DNA of 64,000 nt from Syntrophaceae bacterium (GCA_013177795.1 JABLXY010000002.1:744001-808000), one strand, 5' to 3'. Counted from the first letter of the stretch, positions 49,604 through 59,953 are shown. Made by a program: numbers and translations. The notes: generated from the sequence alone by a model not told the origin.

Positions 49604-52015
49604 TTACTTCTCCAGCGGGATCCTCATGGCGTAGAAGGACCTGTAGACGAAGGTGATCGCGATCGCGAGGAACAGGAGCCCGACGGTGATGGCCGTCCCC
49701 CTCATGTCCGGGGCGATGGCGATTTCCATGGCCAGGATGCCGAACAGGGTGGTGAACTTGATGATCGGGTTCAGGGCCACCGAGGAGGTGTCCTTGAAGG
49801 GGTCGCCGACGGTGTCGCCGATGACGGCGGCCGCATGCAGGGGCGTTCCCTTCTCCTTGAGATCGACTTCGATGACCTTCTTCGCGTTGTCCCAGCAGCC
49901 GCCCGCGTTGGCCATGAACAGGGCCTGGTAGAGGCCGAACACGGCGATCGAGATCAGGTAGCTGATGAAGAACGAGGCGGACTCCGGACCCTTCACCGGG
50001 GCGGAGAGGAATGCGAAGGCCAGGGCGAAGAAGAAGATCGCGATGAAGATGTTGAACATGCCCTTCTGGGCGTACACCGTGCAGATCTTCACGACTTCCT
50101 TCGAGTTCTCCGTCGAGGCGCTGAGGCTGGCCGCGTCGTCGAGCTTGATGTTCTTCTTGATGTACTCCACGGCCCGGTAGGCGCCGGTCACGACGGCCTG
50201 GGTGGAGGCGCCGGTGAACCAGTAGATGACCGCGCCGCCGCAGAGCAGGCCGAGCAGGGTCCAGGGGTTGAGCAGGTTGAGAATCTGCTCGGGCTGGATG
50301 TTCAGCGCCTTCTTGAGCAGCAGGATCAGCGAGAAGATCATCGTCGTGGCGCCGACGACGGCCGTGCCGATGAGCACGGGCTTGGCGGTCGCCTTGAAGG
50401 TGTTGCCGCAGCTGTCGTTCTCCTCGAGGTAGTGCTTGGCCACGTCAAGCCTGGGCTTGAAGCCGTAGTCCTTCTGGATCTCCTGCTCCAGGTTGGGGAT
50501 GGTCTCGATGAGGGAGAGCTCGTAGATCGACTGGGCGTTGTCCGTCACGGGGCCGTAGCTGTCCACGGCGATGGTCACGGGGCCCATGCCGAGCATGCCG
50601 AAGGCCACGAGACCGAAGGCGAACACGGCCGTGTATTCCATGAAGGCCGAAAGCCCCAGGGTGCTCGTGTAGTAGGCGATGAACATGAGGACGAACAGAG
50701 AGAAGCCGATCCAGAAGCCGGCGTAGTTGCCCGCGACGAACCCGGAGAGGATGTTCAGGGACGGGCCGCCCTCGCGGGACGCCGTGACGACCTCGGCCAC
50801 GTGCCGGGAGTTGGAGCTCGTGAAGACCTTCACCAGCTCGGGGATCAGGGCCGCCGACAGGGTTCCGCAGCTGATGATGATCGAGAGCTTCCACCACAGC
50901 TCGTTCGGGTAGTGCCCCAGCTGCCACTTGCTGACGAGGAAGGTCACGATGATGGAGATGATCGAGGTGATCCAGACGAGCGACGTGAGGGCCGCCTCGA
51001 AGTTGACCTTCTCCTTGCCCCCCCAGAGGGAGTCGGTGAGCATCTTGTTGATGAAGTAGGCGCCGATGGAGGTGACGATCATGAGGATGCGCATGACGAA
51101 GATCCACACGAGCAGCTCCGCCTGGTACTGGGGCAGGCAGGCCAGCACGATGAAGCTGATGAGCGCGACACCCGTGACACCGTAGGTCTCGAACCCGTCG
51201 GCCGTGGGGCCCACGCTGTCGCCCGCGTTGTCGCCCGTGCAGTCGGCGATGACGCCGGGGTTGCGCGGGTCGTCTTCCTTGATCGTGAAGACGATCTTCA
51301 TGAGGTCGGAGCCGATGTCGGCGATCTTCGTGAAGATACCGCCGCAGATACGGAGGGCCGAGGCGCCGAGCGACTCGCCGATGGCGAAGCCGATGAAGGC
51401 CGCGCCCGCCACTTCGCGGGGCATGAAGACGAGGATGATGAGCATCATGATGAGCTCGACGCAGACCAGCAGGACGCCGATGCTCATGCCGGCCGTCAGG
51501 GGGATGTCGAGCAGCTTCATGGGCTTGCCTTCGAGCGAGGCGAAGGCCATGCGGGCGTTGGCCAGCGTGTTCATCCGGATGCCGAACCACGCCACGCCGT
51601 AGGAGCCGAGGATGCCGATGACGGTCCAGGCCAGGATCAGCAGGACGTCCTTCATGCCCATGTGCTGCAGGAAGCCGAAGTAGTAGAAGATACACGCGCC
51701 GATGAAGACGAACAGGATGAACAGGAACTTGCCCTGCTGGATGAGGTAGGTGCTGCAGGTCTGGAAAATGATCTCCGCCACGTCGGTCATCGACTTGTGT
51801 GCCGGAAGCCCCTTGACCTTGGCGTACATGAAGTAGCCGTAACCCATTCCCAGGAAGCAAATCGCGAAGCCGATCATCAGCAGGTTGTTCTGCGCGGCCG
51901 TCAGCGGGGGAATGACCAGGTCTGCTTCGCTTGCGAACACGGGTGCCGCAAGGAGCAGAACGCACAGCGCCGGGAACGCAGCGCTGAGGACACGTTTGAC
52001 TCTCTCGCTAATCAT
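49604..52015 (-). CDS. hppA: membrane-bound proton-translocating pyrophosphatase
   Basis: An 803-residue pump with about 16 membrane segments that couples pyrophosphate hydrolysis to ion transport. The active-site regions ADIGSDLMKIVFTIKEDDPRNPG (DxxxxxxxE-type site), DNAGDSVGP and the C-terminal GDTVGDPFKDTS are intact. The segment SCGNTFKATAKP has lysine at the position that in this family marks the potassium-independent, proton-pumping type; the following AKP in place of TKG is unusual. A signal-like N-terminus is present. The ATG at 52015 follows GGAGGAGATGGAGAG. Such pumps save energy in syntrophic and fermentative bacteria. Confidence 0.93.
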   Translation of the reverse strand: MISERVKRVLSAAFPALCVLLLAAPVFASEADLVIPPLTAAQNNLLMIGFAICFLGMGYGYFMYAKVKGLPAHKSMTDVAEIIFQTCSTYLIQQGKFLFILFVFIGACIFYYFGFLQHMGMKDVLLILAWTVIGILGSYGVAWFGIRMNTLANARMAFASLEGKPMKLLDIPLTAGMSIGVLLVCVELIMMLIILVFMPREVAGAAFIGFAIGESLGASALRICGGIFTKIADIGSDLMKIVFTIKEDDPRNPGVIADCTGDNAGDSVGPTADGFETYGVTGVALISFIVLACLPQYQAELLVWIFVMRILMIVTSIGAYFINKMLTDSLWGGKEKVNFEAALTSLVWITSIISIIVTFLVSKWQLGHYPNELWWKLSIIISCGTLSAALIPELVKVFTSSNSRHVAEVVTASREGGPSLNILSGFVAGNYAGFWIGFSLFVLMFIAYYTSTLGLSAFMEYTAVFAFGLVAFGMLGMGPVTIAVDSYGPVTDNAQSIYELSLIETIPNLEQEIQKDYGFKPRLDVAKHYLEENDSCGNTFKATAKPVLIGTAVVGATTMIFSLILLLKKALNIQPEQILNLLNPWTLLGLLCGGAVIYWFTGASTQAVVTGAYRAVEYIKKNIKLDDAASLSASTENSKEVVKICTVYAQKGMFNIFIAIFFFALAFAFLSAPVKGPESASFFISYLISIAVFGLYQALFMANAGGCWDNAKKVIEVDLKEKGTPLHAAAVIGDTVGDPFKDTSSVALNPIIKFTTLFGILAMEIAIAPDMRGTAITVGLLFLAIAITFVYRSFYAMRIPLEK

Positions 52016-52082
52016 CTCTCCATCTCCTCCCAATGTTATTGGTGATCATGAACCGATGGGAACCAACCATTAAGGCCGCCGT

Positions 52083-52111
52083 GACATAGCAAATATTGAC
52101 CCTTTTGTCAA
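52083..52111 (-). promoter_or_regulatory. sigma-70 promoter of hppA
   Basis: Minus strand TTGACA (52111-52106), 17-bp spacer, TATGTC (52088-52083) in an AT-rich gap. Confidence 0.55.
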
Positions 52112-52216
52112 AGATTTTATTGTCCGGGTGGGCCGTCGGGGGATTGCAGGGGCGCGGGGTGGGCGCCGGACCCGGCGGGCGGTGAGGCGCACGGGCCGAT
52201 GACGGGAATCGTGCAA

Positions 52217-52819
52217 TTATTCCGGTGGGTTGTCCGCTTCCGGCGCGGCTTTGCGCTCGCGCGTGTTGAAACGGTTCATGGCGGGCCGGACACCGGCGGC
52301 CAGGATCTCGAGGATGGCGTCGCAGGCCCTCCGGACGGTCTCGGCCAGGGCCTCCAGGTCCGCCTTCGGGAATGTCTGAAGGACGTAGTGCTCCGTGTCG
52401 CCCTTGAAGGGCGGCTTGCCGATCCCGAGCCGGACGCGGGTGAACGCCCCGTCGCCGAGGTGGTCCATGATGGATCGGACCCCCTTGTGCCCGCCGTCGC
52501 CCCCCCCGACCTTGATGCGGACGGTGCCGAAGGGCAGGTCGAGGTCGTCGTGGACGACGATGAGGTCCTCTGCGGTCTTCTGATAATAATCGATGATCTG
52601 CCGCACGGCCTGTCCGCTGAGGTTCATGAAGGTCTGGGGCTTGACGAGCAGGACGCGCTCGCCCCCGACCCGCCCGTCGCCGAGCAGGGCCTCGAATTTC
52701 TTCTTCTGCACCGCGATACCCGCGTCATCGGCGAGGGCATCGAGCACGAGGAAGCCCATGTTGTGGCGGGTCAGGCGGTATTGGTCGCCGGGGTTTCCCA
52801 GGCCGGCAATAATTTTCAT
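52217..52819 (-). CDS. pth: peptidyl-tRNA hydrolase
   Basis: A 200-residue enzyme that releases tRNA from stalled peptidyl-tRNA. Catalytic and binding motifs are GLGNPGDQYRLTRHNMGF with the catalytic histidine, KPQTFMNLSGQAV, VVHDDLDLPFG and GGGDGGHKGVRSI. The C-terminal acidic tail (ERKAAPEADNPPE) is a little longer than usual. It lies between rplY and hppA, as expected for the neighbourhood. Confidence 0.96.
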   Translation of the reverse strand: MKIIAGLGNPGDQYRLTRHNMGFLVLDALADDAGIAVQKKKFEALLGDGRVGGERVLLVKPQTFMNLSGQAVRQIIDYYQKTAEDLIVVHDDLDLPFGTVRIKVGGGDGGHKGVRSIMDHLGDGAFTRVRLGIGKPPFKGDTEHYVLQTFPKADLEALAETVRRACDAILEILAAGVRPAMNRFNTRERKAAPEADNPPE

Positions 52820-52831
52820 TTGAGAAATACC

Positions 52832-52935
52832 GGAATCATGGAGTGATGGAGTAATGGAATAATGGAATCATCGGGAGAAAGAAAGAAAAAAATGCATTTT
52901 TCCTCACCCATCATTCCACCATTCCAACACTCCAG
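52832..52935. repeat. period-8 repeats in two complementary arms
   Basis: Five octads GGAATCAT, GGAGTGAT, GGAGTAAT, GGAATAAT, GGAATCAT (52832-52871) face CATTCCAC, CATTCCAA, CACTCCAG (about 52912-52935). The word differs from the GAAGTTGT type although the period is the same. Confidence 0.65.
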
Positions 52936-52943
52936 CGGCCATG

Positions 52944-52981
52944 AAAAAGGCCCCGCACCGCCTGTCGGCGAACGGGGCCTT
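52944..52981 (-). terminator. rho-independent terminator of rplY
   Basis: Minus strand AAGGCCCCG (52981-52973) pairs with CGGGGCCTT (52955-52947), followed by a T run. Confidence 0.8.
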
Positions 52982-53007
52982 CCATGCCCTGTGAGTGTAA
53001 GGTTGCC

Positions 53008-53673
53008 TCAGTCCTCTTCCTTCGCGCCCTTCTTGCCGACCAGTTCGGGTTCCTTGGGCGCTTCCTCGGCCCCCTCGGCAGGCGCCGCCGCCTCCTCGGT
53101 CACGGCGCCGCGCTTGGCGGCCACGGTGACGATGCTCACGCTGCCCGCGTCGAGGATCTCGATGCCGTCGGGCAGCTTGAGGTCGCCCACCCGGATCGTG
53201 CCGCCGATCGCCAGGTTCGTGACGTCGACGTCCACATGCCGGGGCATCAGGCCGGGCAGGCAGGAGAGCTTCACCTCCCGCTTGAACTGCTTGAGCTCGC
53301 CGCCCTTTTCCACCCCGATGGAGGTGCCCACGATGTGGATCGGCACGTCCCGCGTCAGCTTGCGGTCCATCCGGATCTCGTAGAAGTCGGCGTGGACGAT
53401 CTTCCTCGTGACCGTGTTGGTCTGGAGTTCCTTGATGACGGAGACCCGCTCGGTCTTCTTCCCGCCCTCGTCGATCAGGAGCCTGATGAACCCTGACTCG
53501 CCCTTCTCGGCGCGGATGATCCGAATCAGGTCCGCCGCGCTCACCGTTAACAGCATCGACTCGGCCCCTGACCCGTATAGGACGGCAGGAACGAGCCCCT
53601 CGGCCCGCAGTCGCCTGGCAGGCCCCTTACCCGATTCCGTGCGAATCTTCGCTTGCAACTCCAACGCTTCCAT
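53008..53673 (-). CDS. rplY: 50S ribosomal protein L25/general stress protein Ctc
   Basis: A 221-residue protein with the 5S-rRNA-binding L25 domain (about 1-95: ESGKGPARRLRAEGLVPAVLYG, HADFYEI) and the C-terminal TL5 domain (about 100-190), followed by an acidic/alanine tail (EEAAAPAEGAEEAPKEPE). The long form (Ctc/TL5) is usual outside Enterobacteria. The ATG at 53673 has GGAGG 5 nt upstream; an upstream frame to 53736 runs into period-7 repeats and is not coding. Confidence 0.95.
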   Translation of the reverse strand: MEALELQAKIRTESGKGPARRLRAEGLVPAVLYGSGAESMLLTVSAADLIRIIRAEKGESGFIRLLIDEGGKKTERVSVIKELQTNTVTRKIVHADFYEIRMDRKLTRDVPIHIVGTSIGVEKGGELKQFKREVKLSCLPGLMPRHVDVDVTNLAIGGTIRVGDLKLPDGIEILDAGSVSIVTVAAKRGAVTEEAAAPAEGAEEAPKEPELVGKKGAKEED

Positions 53674-53691
53674 GAAGACCTCCAATTCTAT

Positions 53692-53776
53692 GGCTGATGG
53701 CAAACGGCTAATGGCGAAAGGCTTTGGAAAACGCACGCTCCAATTTTCCTTTGGCCCTTAGCCCTTTGCCTTGAGC
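53692..53776. repeat. period-7 repeats in two complementary arms
   Basis: Heptads GGCTGAT, GGCAAAC, GGCTAAT, GGCGAAA, GGCTTTG (about 53692-53726) face TTTGGCC, CTTAGCC, CTTTGCC, TTGAGCC (about 53750-53776). The element fills the rplY-prs gap. Confidence 0.65.
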
Positions 53777-53783
53777 CCCTCTT

Positions 53784-54728
53784 TTAAATGAACAGCGAGC
53801 TCACCGAGTCATTGTAGTAGATGCGCCGGACCGCCTCGCTCAGCAGGCCCGCCACGGGCAGCACGGTGATCTTCTTCTTGCACTGCCTGGCCCGCTCGTG
53901 CAGCGGGATCGTGTCCGTCACGATGACCTCCCTGAGGTTCGAGCCGTCGATCCGGTCGATGGCCGGGCCCGAAAGCACCGGGTGGCTGCAGCAGGCGACG
54001 ACCTCCGTGGCCCCCTCGGCCTCCAGGGCGGCCGCGGCCTGGACCATGGTGCCCGCCGTGTCGATCATGTCGTCGAGGATGATGACCCGCTTGCCCTTGA
54101 CGTTGCCGATGATGTTCATCACCTGCGACTCGTTGGGTCCCTCGCGCCGCTTGTCGATGATGGCCAGCGCCGCGTTGAGCCTGCGTGCGAAGGCGCGGGC
54201 ACGCTCGACGCCCCCCGTGTCCGGTGAGACGATGACCAGGTTTTCCGCGAAATTCTTCTGGATGTATTTCAGGAGGATCGGCGTGGCGTAGAGGTTGTCC
54301 ACGGGGATGTTGAAGAAGCCCTGGATCTGTCCGGCGTGGAGGTCCATGGACATGACCCGGTTGGCCCCGGCGGTCGTGATCAGGTCGGCCACGAGCTTCG
54401 CCGTGATGGGGGCGCGAGGGGCGACCTTGCGGTCCTGCCGGGCATAGCCGTAGTAGGGGATCACGGCCGTGATCCGGTCGGCCGAGGCTCGCTTCATCGC
54501 GTCGATGAGGACCAGCAGCTCCATGACGTGGTCGTTCACCGGCGGGCAGGTGGATTGGACGATGAAGACGTCCATCCCGCGCACGTTCTCGTTGATCTCC
54601 ACGCGCGTCTCGCCGTCGCTGAAGGTGGCCACGTTGGCCTTGCCGAGGGAAATGCCGAGCTTGGCGCAGATGTCCTCCGCGAGCTTCCTGTTCGCATTCC
54701 CCGAAAAGATGCGCATTCTCTCGAGCAT
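53784..54728 (-). CDS. prs: ribose-phosphate pyrophosphokinase
   Basis: A 314-residue enzyme making PRPP from ribose 5-phosphate and ATP. Landmarks are the start [42 protein letters not shown], the metal/PRPP site [17 protein letters not shown] and the ribose-phosphate loop [14 protein letters not shown]. The ATG at 54728 is 42 bp from the tRNA-Gln 3' end, so the tRNA and prs may share a transcript; an ATG at 54716 is also possible. Confidence 0.96.
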   Translation of the reverse strand: MLERMRIFSGNANRKLAEDICAKLGISLGKANVATFSDGETRVEINENVRGMDVFIVQSTCPPVNDHVMELLVLIDAMKRASADRITAVIPYYGYARQDRKVAPRAPITAKLVADLITTAGANRVMSMDLHAGQIQGFFNIPVDNLYATPILLKYIQKNFAENLVIVSPDTGGVERARAFARRLNAALAIIDKRREGPNESQVMNIIGNVKGKRVIILDDMIDTAGTMVQAAAALEAEGATEVVACCSHPVLSGPAIDRIDGSNLREVIVTDTIPLHERARQCKKKITVLPVAGLLSEAVRRIYYNDSVSSLFI

Positions 54729-54769
54729 GTCCGTCACCCTGGTGTTGGATTCCGCCGCGGGTTGTAAAA

Positions 54770-54844
54770 TGGCTGGGGCGGGAGGATTCGAACCTCCGAA
54801 TGCGGGAGCCAAAGTCCCGTGGCTTGCCGCTTGCCGACGCCCCA
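54770..54844 (-). tRNA. tRNA-Gln (anticodon UUG)
   Basis: Minus strand, 75 nt with encoded CCA. Acceptor TGGGGCG pairs with CGCCCCA; anticodon stem CGGGA/TCCCG encloses CTTTGGC, so the anticodon is TTG; T arm has GGTTCGAATCC. It lies between ispE and prs, a conserved place in related bacteria. Confidence 0.95.
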
Positions 54845-54896
54845 TCCTCGACCGATTGCCCTGCCGGTGCGGCGACAGGCGCGGGGCGGCCGCGGG

Positions 54897-55733
54897 TCAG
54901 ATCGTTCGGGCCCTGAACGCCGCGTAGGGGTACGAGGCCGTCAGCGCGCCTTCCGCCCGGATCGCGTCGGATTCGTTGTCAAAAAGCCCGAAGACCGTGG
55001 GCCCGCTCCCCGACATGAGCGACCCGAGGGCACCGTGCTTCCGGAGAAACCCCTTGAGCTCGTCGAGCAGGGGATAGCGTGCCACGGTCACCCGTTCCAG
55101 GTCGTTGGTCAGGGCCGCGGCGAGTTCCCGCGCCCCTGAAAAGGTAGGAATGCTATACTGGATGGCCGTTTTTGTCAACGGCAAATTCAGGCTTTCGTAG
55201 ACCCATTTCGTGGAAACCTCGAACCCCGGGTTGACGAGGACGAGCCACATCCCGGCGGGGATGACGGCGGGCTCGAGGATCTCGCCGATGCCGAAGGCCC
55301 AGGCCGCGCTGCCGTAGAGGAAGAAGGGGACGTCGGCGCCGATCCGGGCGCCGATCCGGATGAGCCTCTCCCGGCCGAAACCGAGCCCGAAGAGATCGTT
55401 GAGGATGACGAGGGTCGTGGCGGCGTTGGAGCTTCCGCCCCCGAGGCCCGCCGCCGTGGGAATGCGTTTCCGGAGGGTGATGGCCACCCCGCCCGTGAAT
55501 CCCGCCTCGGCGAAGAGGGCCCGGGCCGCACGGACGACGAGGTTGCCCTCGCCCGTGGGGAGATCCGACCCCGGGCAGGCCAGCGCGATGCCCGAGGGCC
55601 GCGGGGTGAACTCCATCTCGTCGGCGAGGCTCACCTTCTGCATCAGCGAGGCGATGTCGTGGTAGCCGTCCTCCCGGCGCCGCAGTACTTTCAGGATGAG
55701 ATTGACCTTGGCCGGCGAGGAGGCGGCGATCAC
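54897..55733 (-). CDS. ispE: 4-diphosphocytidyl-2-C-methyl-D-erythritol kinase
   Basis: A 278-residue GHMP kinase of the MEP isoprenoid pathway. SSPAKVNLILKVLRRREDGYHDI carries the catalytic lysine/histidine region, PTAAGLGGGSSNAATTL is the ATP-binding glycine loop and GSLMSGSGPTVFG the third GHMP motif. The start is GTG 55733, which overlaps the stop of the DUF1844 gene (GTGA), so translation is coupled. Confidence 0.95.
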   Translation of the reverse strand: MIAASSPAKVNLILKVLRRREDGYHDIASLMQKVSLADEMEFTPRPSGIALACPGSDLPTGEGNLVVRAARALFAEAGFTGGVAITLRKRIPTAAGLGGGSSNAATTLVILNDLFGLGFGRERLIRIGARIGADVPFFLYGSAAWAFGIGEILEPAVIPAGMWLVLVNPGFEVSTKWVYESLNLPLTKTAIQYSIPTFSGARELAAALTNDLERVTVARYPLLDELKGFLRKHGALGSLMSGSGPTVFGLFDNESDAIRAEGALTASYPYAAFRARTI

Positions 55734-56167
55734 TTGCCCGACTCCCGGACGTAGCGCATCCGCAGCTCGTAGAGCAGCGAGTCGAGAAGCCGTTCCTCGT
55801 CGTCGCTCAGGTTGCCCTTCGTCTTGTCCTTCAGGATGCCGAGGATGTCGATCGTCTGCTTGGCGGCCTCGAGGTTGCGCTCGGCCTTTTTCGTCACGGG
55901 GTCCGGGAAATCGCCGAAGTGGAGCATGGCCGACGTGCCGAGCGAAAAGACGAAGGCCGAGAAGGTCATGTCGGGCAACGGGGCCCCTTCCTGCGGCTGC
56001 CCCGTGGGCTTTGCCGACTGGGCCTGCGCGGACTCCGCGTCCGGCTTCGTTTCCTGCCGCCCCGGGGACGCCCCCTCGTCGGGCGCCTGCGGGCGGGCCT
56101 CGCCCGTGCCGTCGAACCGGCGCCGGTCCTTGATGATGAACCCCTTCTCCTGCTTCTCGTCGCCCAT
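55730..56167 (-). CDS. DUF1844 protein
   Basis: A 145-residue soluble protein. The N-terminal 65 residues are acidic and proline/glutamine-rich; the C-terminal part is the DUF1844 domain (TFSAFVFSLGTSAMLHFGDFPDP, then AKQTIDILGILKDKTKGNLSDDEERLLDSLLYELRMRYV). This family is common next to ispE or related genes in Deltaproteobacteria and its function is unknown. It lies 21 bp after htpX and overlaps ispE. Confidence 0.85.
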   Translation of the reverse strand: MGDEKQEKGFIIKDRRRFDGTGEARPQAPDEGASPGRQETKPDAESAQAQSAKPTGQPQEGAPLPDMTFSAFVFSLGTSAMLHFGDFPDPVTKKAERNLEAAKQTIDILGILKDKTKGNLSDDEERLLDSLLYELRMRYVRESGK

Positions 56168-56188
56168 GGTCGCCTCCCCGCGGCCCGC

Positions 56189-57040
56189 CTACATCCGCGG
56201 CGTCATGCGGCGCAGCCGCGCGATCCGCTCCTCGATGGGCGGGTGCGTGCTGAAGAGGTTCGCGAACGACCGTCCCGTCAGGGGGTTCACGATGAACATG
56301 TGCGCCGTCGACGGGTTGGCGTTCATGGGGACGGCCTGGCTCGCCATCTGGAGCTTCTCCAGGGCGCTCGCCAGGGCCCAGGGCTTGCCGGACACCCGGG
56401 CGCCTCCGTCGTCGGCCATGTACTCCCGGGAGCGGGAGATGGCCATCTGGATGAGCATCGCCGCGATGGGCGCCAGGATCGCCATGAAGAGCATGCCGAT
56501 CACGCCGCCGCCCCCCTCGTCGTCGTCGCCGCGGGCCCCGCCGAAGATCGCCGCCCACTGCGCCATGTTGGCCAGCATGGTGATGGCGCCGGCGATCGTG
56601 GCCGCGATCGACCCGATGAGGATGTCGCGGTTCTTGATGTGGGAGAGTTCGTGGCTGATGACGCCCTCGAGCTCCTCGCGGCTCAGGATCCGCAGGATGC
56701 CCTCGGTGACGGCCACGACGGCGTGCTTCTCGTTGCGCCCCGTGGCGAAGGCATTGGGCGTGTCCCCGGGGATGATGTAGACCCGCGGCATGGGCAGGCC
56801 CGCCTTCATGGCCAGGTCGTGGACCATCCGGTGGAGCTCCGGCGCCTGCTGGGGCGTGACCTCCTGCGCCTGGTACATGCGCAGGACGATCTTGTCGGAG
56901 AACCAGTAGCTGAAGAAGTTCATGCCCATGGCAAAGAGGAAGGCGATGAACATGCCGTTCTTGCCGCCGATGTAGCCGCCGATCAGGACCAGGAGTCCCG
57001 TCAGCGCGCCGAGCAGGACCGCAGTCTTGAGAGAATTCAT
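56189..57040 (-). CDS. htpX: HtpX zinc metalloprotease
   Basis: A 283-residue membrane protease of family M48 that takes part in membrane-protein quality control. Two N-terminal membrane segments, the zinc motif HELSH in [15 protein letters not shown], two further hydrophobic segments and the third ligand glutamate in [11 protein letters not shown] occur in the standard order; the C-terminal [17 protein letters not shown] is typical. Its stress role agrees with clpB and rpoH next to it. Confidence 0.95.
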   Translation of the reverse strand: MNSLKTAVLLGALTGLLVLIGGYIGGKNGMFIAFLFAMGMNFFSYWFSDKIVLRMYQAQEVTPQQAPELHRMVHDLAMKAGLPMPRVYIIPGDTPNAFATGRNEKHAVVAVTEGILRILSREELEGVISHELSHIKNRDILIGSIAATIAGAITMLANMAQWAAIFGGARGDDDEGGGGVIGMLFMAILAPIAAMLIQMAISRSREYMADDGGARVSGKPWALASALEKLQMASQAVPMNANPSTAHMFIVNPLTGRSFANLFSTHPPIEERIARLRRMTPRM

Positions 57041-57073
57041 GGTGTCGCTTCCTCCGTAAGAAATGTTGAAAAA

Positions 57074-57176
57074 GAAGTTGTGAAGTTGAGAAATTGAGAA
57101 GCTTGGACATGCCGAAAGTCAACCCACGACTCCTGCTTCTCCGAACGTCCTAACTTCCGATCTTCTGAACTTCCGT
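57074..57176. repeat. period-8 repeats in two complementary arms
   Basis: Octads GAAGTTGT, GAAGTTGA, GAAATTGA, GAAGCTTG (57074-57105) face TGCTTCTC, CGAACGTC, CTAACTTC, CGATCTTC, TGAACTTC (about 57134-57173). Central bases GGACATGCCGAA resemble GGACAAGCCGAA at 46763. Confidence 0.65.
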
Positions 57177-57205
57177 CTTTTCGCGGCGGATTATACCGGA
57201 AAGCG

Positions 57206-57229
57206 GGGTCGCGCACAAGGGCGCGACCC
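57206..57229 (-). terminator. possible weak terminator of clpB
   Basis: GGGTCGCGC (57206-57214) and GCGCGACCC (57221-57229) form a strong stem, but the T run after it on the minus strand is poor. Confidence 0.4.
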
Positions 57230-57235
57230 TGCCCC

Positions 57236-59824
57236 CTATGCCGCCTTTTTCTCGAACAGCACCTCGCCGTCGTCTCTCACGTCGACGACCACGTGATCGC
57301 CCGTCGCGATGGAGCCCTCGAGGATCTTCATGGCCAGGCCGTCCTGGACGATCTTCTGCAGGGCCCGCTTGAGCGGCCGGGCGCCGTAGACGGCGCTGTA
57401 GCCCGCCTTGGCGATGTGCTTCTTCGCCTTGTCCGTCAGCTCGATCGTGATCTTCCGGTCGGCGAGCATCTTCTGGAGCCGCCCGATCTGGATGTCGATC
57501 ACCTTGTTGATGTCGCTGATCGTCAGCGACCGGAAGATGATGATGTCGTCGATGCGGTTGAGGAACTCGGGCCTGAAGGTCGCCCGCAGCGCCTCGTTGA
57601 TCCGTATCCTCCGCTCGGCCTCGCTCATCGAGGCGTCGACGGCGAACTGGCTGCCGATGTTCGAGGTCATGATGACGACGGTGTTCTTGAAGTCCACCGT
57701 GCGGCCGTGGCCGTCGGTGAGCCGGCCGTCGTCGAGGATCTGCAGCAGGATGTTGAACACGTCCGGGTGCGCCTTCTCGATCTCGTCGAAGAGGATGACG
57801 GAGTAGGGCCGTCGGCGCACCGACTCAGTCAGGAAGCCGCCCTCCTCGTAGCCCACGTACCCCGGGGGCGCCCCGATGAGCCGGGCCACGGAGTGCTTCT
57901 CCATGTACTCCGACATGTCGATGCGGATCATGTTCTGCTCGTCGTCGAACATGAACTCGGCCAGGGCACGGGCCAGCTCGGTCTTGCCGACGCCCGTGGG
58001 CCCCATGAAGATGAAGGAGCCGATGGGCCGGTTGGGGTCCTGCAGCCCCGAGCGCGCGCGCCGCAGGGCGTTGGAGACGGCGTGGATGGGCTCCTCCTGG
58101 CCGATCACCCGCTGCTGCAGGCGCTCCTCCATGTGGATGAGCTTCGTCACCTCGGTTTCCATCATGCGTGCCACGGGGATGCCCGTCCAGCTGGCGACCA
58201 CCTCGGCCACGTCCTCGGCCTCGACCTCTTCCTTGAGCATCTTCTCGCCGTTCTGGATGCCGGCGAGGGCCGCCTGCTCCTTTTCCAGCTCCTTGTTGAG
58301 CTCCACGAGGCGCCCGTAGCGGATCTCGGCGGCCTTGGCGAGGTCGCCCGCACGCTGGGCGTTGAGTTCCTCGTTCTTGAGCTCCTCGATCTTCGCCTTG
58401 AGGGACTGGATCCGCTTGATGACCTCGCGCTCGCTCGACCAGTGCTTCTTCTTCTCGTCGCGCTCGGCCGTGAGCCTGCCGATCTCGTCCTCGAGCTTCT
58501 TGAGGCGCTCCAGGGCCCCCGCGTCCGTCTCGTTCTTGAGCGACTGCCGCTCGATCTCGAGCTGCATGATCCGGCGCTCCAGCGTGTCGATCTCGGCGGG
58601 CAGGCTGTCGAGCTCGATCCGCAGGCGCGAGGCCGCCTCGTCGATGAGGTCGACGGCCTTGTCCGGCAGGAACCGGTCGCTGATGTAGCGGTCCGACAGC
58701 GTCGCCGCGGCCACGATGGCCGAGTCCTTGATCCGCACGCCGTGGTGCACCTCGTAGCGCTCCTTCAAGCCCCGCAGGATGGCGATCGTGTCCTCCACGG
58801 TGGGCTCCTTGATGAGCACGGGCTGGAAGCGGCGCTCCAGCGCGGGGTCCTTCTCGATGTTCTTGCGGTACTCGTTGAGGGTCGTGGCGCCGATGCAGCG
58901 CAGCTCGCCCCTGGCCAGGGCCGGCTTGAGCATGTTCGAGGCGTCGATGGCCCCCTCGGCGGCCCCCGCGCCCACGACGGTGTGGATCTCGTCGATGAAG
59001 AGGATGATCTGCCCCTCGGCGTCGGTCACCTCCTTCAGGACGGCCTTGAGCCGGTCCTCGAACTCGCCGCGGAACTTCGAGCCCGCCACGAGTGCGCCCA
59101 TGTCCAGGGCGACGACGCGCTTGTCCTTGAGCGTCTCGGGCACGTCGCCGTTGACGATCCGCTGGGCGAGGCCCTCGACGATGGCCGTCTTGCCCACGCC
59201 GGGCTCGCCGATCAGGCAGGGGTTGTTCTTCGTGCGCCTCGAGAGGACCTGCATGATGCGGCGGATCTCCTCGTCGCGGCCGATGACCGGGTCGAAGGCC
59301 CCCTTCTTTGCCAACTCATTGAAATCCCTTGCATATCTCTCCAGGGCCTGGTACTTCTCCTCGGGGTTCTGGTCGGTGACCCTCTGGCTGCCCCGGATGT
59401 CCACGAGAACCCGGTAGATCGCGTCCCTCGTCACCCCGGCATTCCGCAGGGCTCTGCCGGCGGGGCCTTCCTTGTCCTCCGCCATGGCGATGAGGATGTG
59501 CTCGGCGCTGACGAATTCGTCCTTGAGGCGCTTGGCCTCCTCGAAGGCGCTCTCCAGGACCCTGCTGAGCCTCGGGGTCATGTAGGTCTGTGCCCCGCCC
59601 GATACCTTGGGCAGTGCGTTCAGGGCCCTCTCGAGCTCGCGCTGGATCGACCGGATGTCGACCCCGAGCTTCTTCAGGGCTGCCGTGACGATCCCCTCGG
59701 GCTGGCGCATCAGGGCGGCAAGCAGGTGCTCCACGTCCACGGCCTGGTGGCTGAACTGGCCGGCGAGGCCCTGGGCCTCCTGGAGGGCTTCCTGGACTTT
59801 TGCGGTGAATTTATCGAATCTCAT
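57236..59824 (-). CDS. clpB: ATP-dependent disaggregase ClpB
   Basis: An 862-residue AAA+ chaperone that, with DnaK, rescues aggregated proteins. It has the Clp N-domain (about 1-145), first AAA+ with [15 protein letters not shown], the long coiled-coil M-domain (about 405-525), second AAA+ with [15 protein letters not shown], and pore loops ([19 protein letters not shown]). Start ATG 59824 gives the canonical MRFDKFT; the frame start four codons earlier is unlikely. Divergent from rpoH, with htpX downstream. Confidence 0.97.
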   Translation of the reverse strand: MRFDKFTAKVQEALQEAQGLAGQFSHQAVDVEHLLAALMRQPEGIVTAALKKLGVDIRSIQRELERALNALPKVSGGAQTYMTPRLSRVLESAFEEAKRLKDEFVSAEHILIAMAEDKEGPAGRALRNAGVTRDAIYRVLVDIRGSQRVTDQNPEEKYQALERYARDFNELAKKGAFDPVIGRDEEIRRIMQVLSRRTKNNPCLIGEPGVGKTAIVEGLAQRIVNGDVPETLKDKRVVALDMGALVAGSKFRGEFEDRLKAVLKEVTDAEGQIILFIDEIHTVVGAGAAEGAIDASNMLKPALARGELRCIGATTLNEYRKNIEKDPALERRFQPVLIKEPTVEDTIAILRGLKERYEVHHGVRIKDSAIVAAATLSDRYISDRFLPDKAVDLIDEAASRLRIELDSLPAEIDTLERRIMQLEIERQSLKNETDAGALERLKKLEDEIGRLTAERDEKKKHWSSEREVIKRIQSLKAKIEELKNEELNAQRAGDLAKAAEIRYGRLVELNKELEKEQAALAGIQNGEKMLKEEVEAEDVAEVVASWTGIPVARMMETEVTKLIHMEERLQQRVIGQEEPIHAVSNALRRARSGLQDPNRPIGSFIFMGPTGVGKTELARALAEFMFDDEQNMIRIDMSEYMEKHSVARLIGAPPGYVGYEEGGFLTESVRRRPYSVILFDEIEKAHPDVFNILLQILDDGRLTDGHGRTVDFKNTVVIMTSNIGSQFAVDASMSEAERRIRINEALRATFRPEFLNRIDDIIIFRSLTISDINKVIDIQIGRLQKMLADRKITIELTDKAKKHIAKAGYSAVYGARPLKRALQKIVQDGLAMKILEGSIATGDHVVVDVRDDGEVLFEKKAA

Positions 59825-59924
59825 CGTTTTCCTCAAAAAATATCATAAAATTTCGTTATGTTATGCCGATACGAATGGTCAGTGCGGCAGGGTTCGGCAT
59901 TGCCTCCCCCGCCTGCTCCACGGT

Positions 59925-59953
59925 AACATAATGACCCCTCGGGGGGATGTCAA
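59925..59953 (-). promoter_or_regulatory. promoter of clpB
   Basis: Minus strand TTGACA (59953-59948), 17-bp spacer, TATGTT (59930-59925). The spacer is a C6/GGGG dyad. The CTTGAC box could also serve sigma-32, but the CCCCAT-type -10 is not clear. Confidence 0.5.

Noticed and set aside
49343-52045. 900-residue open frame on the plus strand opposite hppA
   Set aside because: It is a shadow: high GC leaves the opposite frame open. Composition (runs of Asp, Arg, Gly, His) is not protein-like, and hppA on the other strand is complete. The same reasoning removes the long frames opposite clpB (57293-59848), tctC (4845-6635) and fusA (41003-43390).
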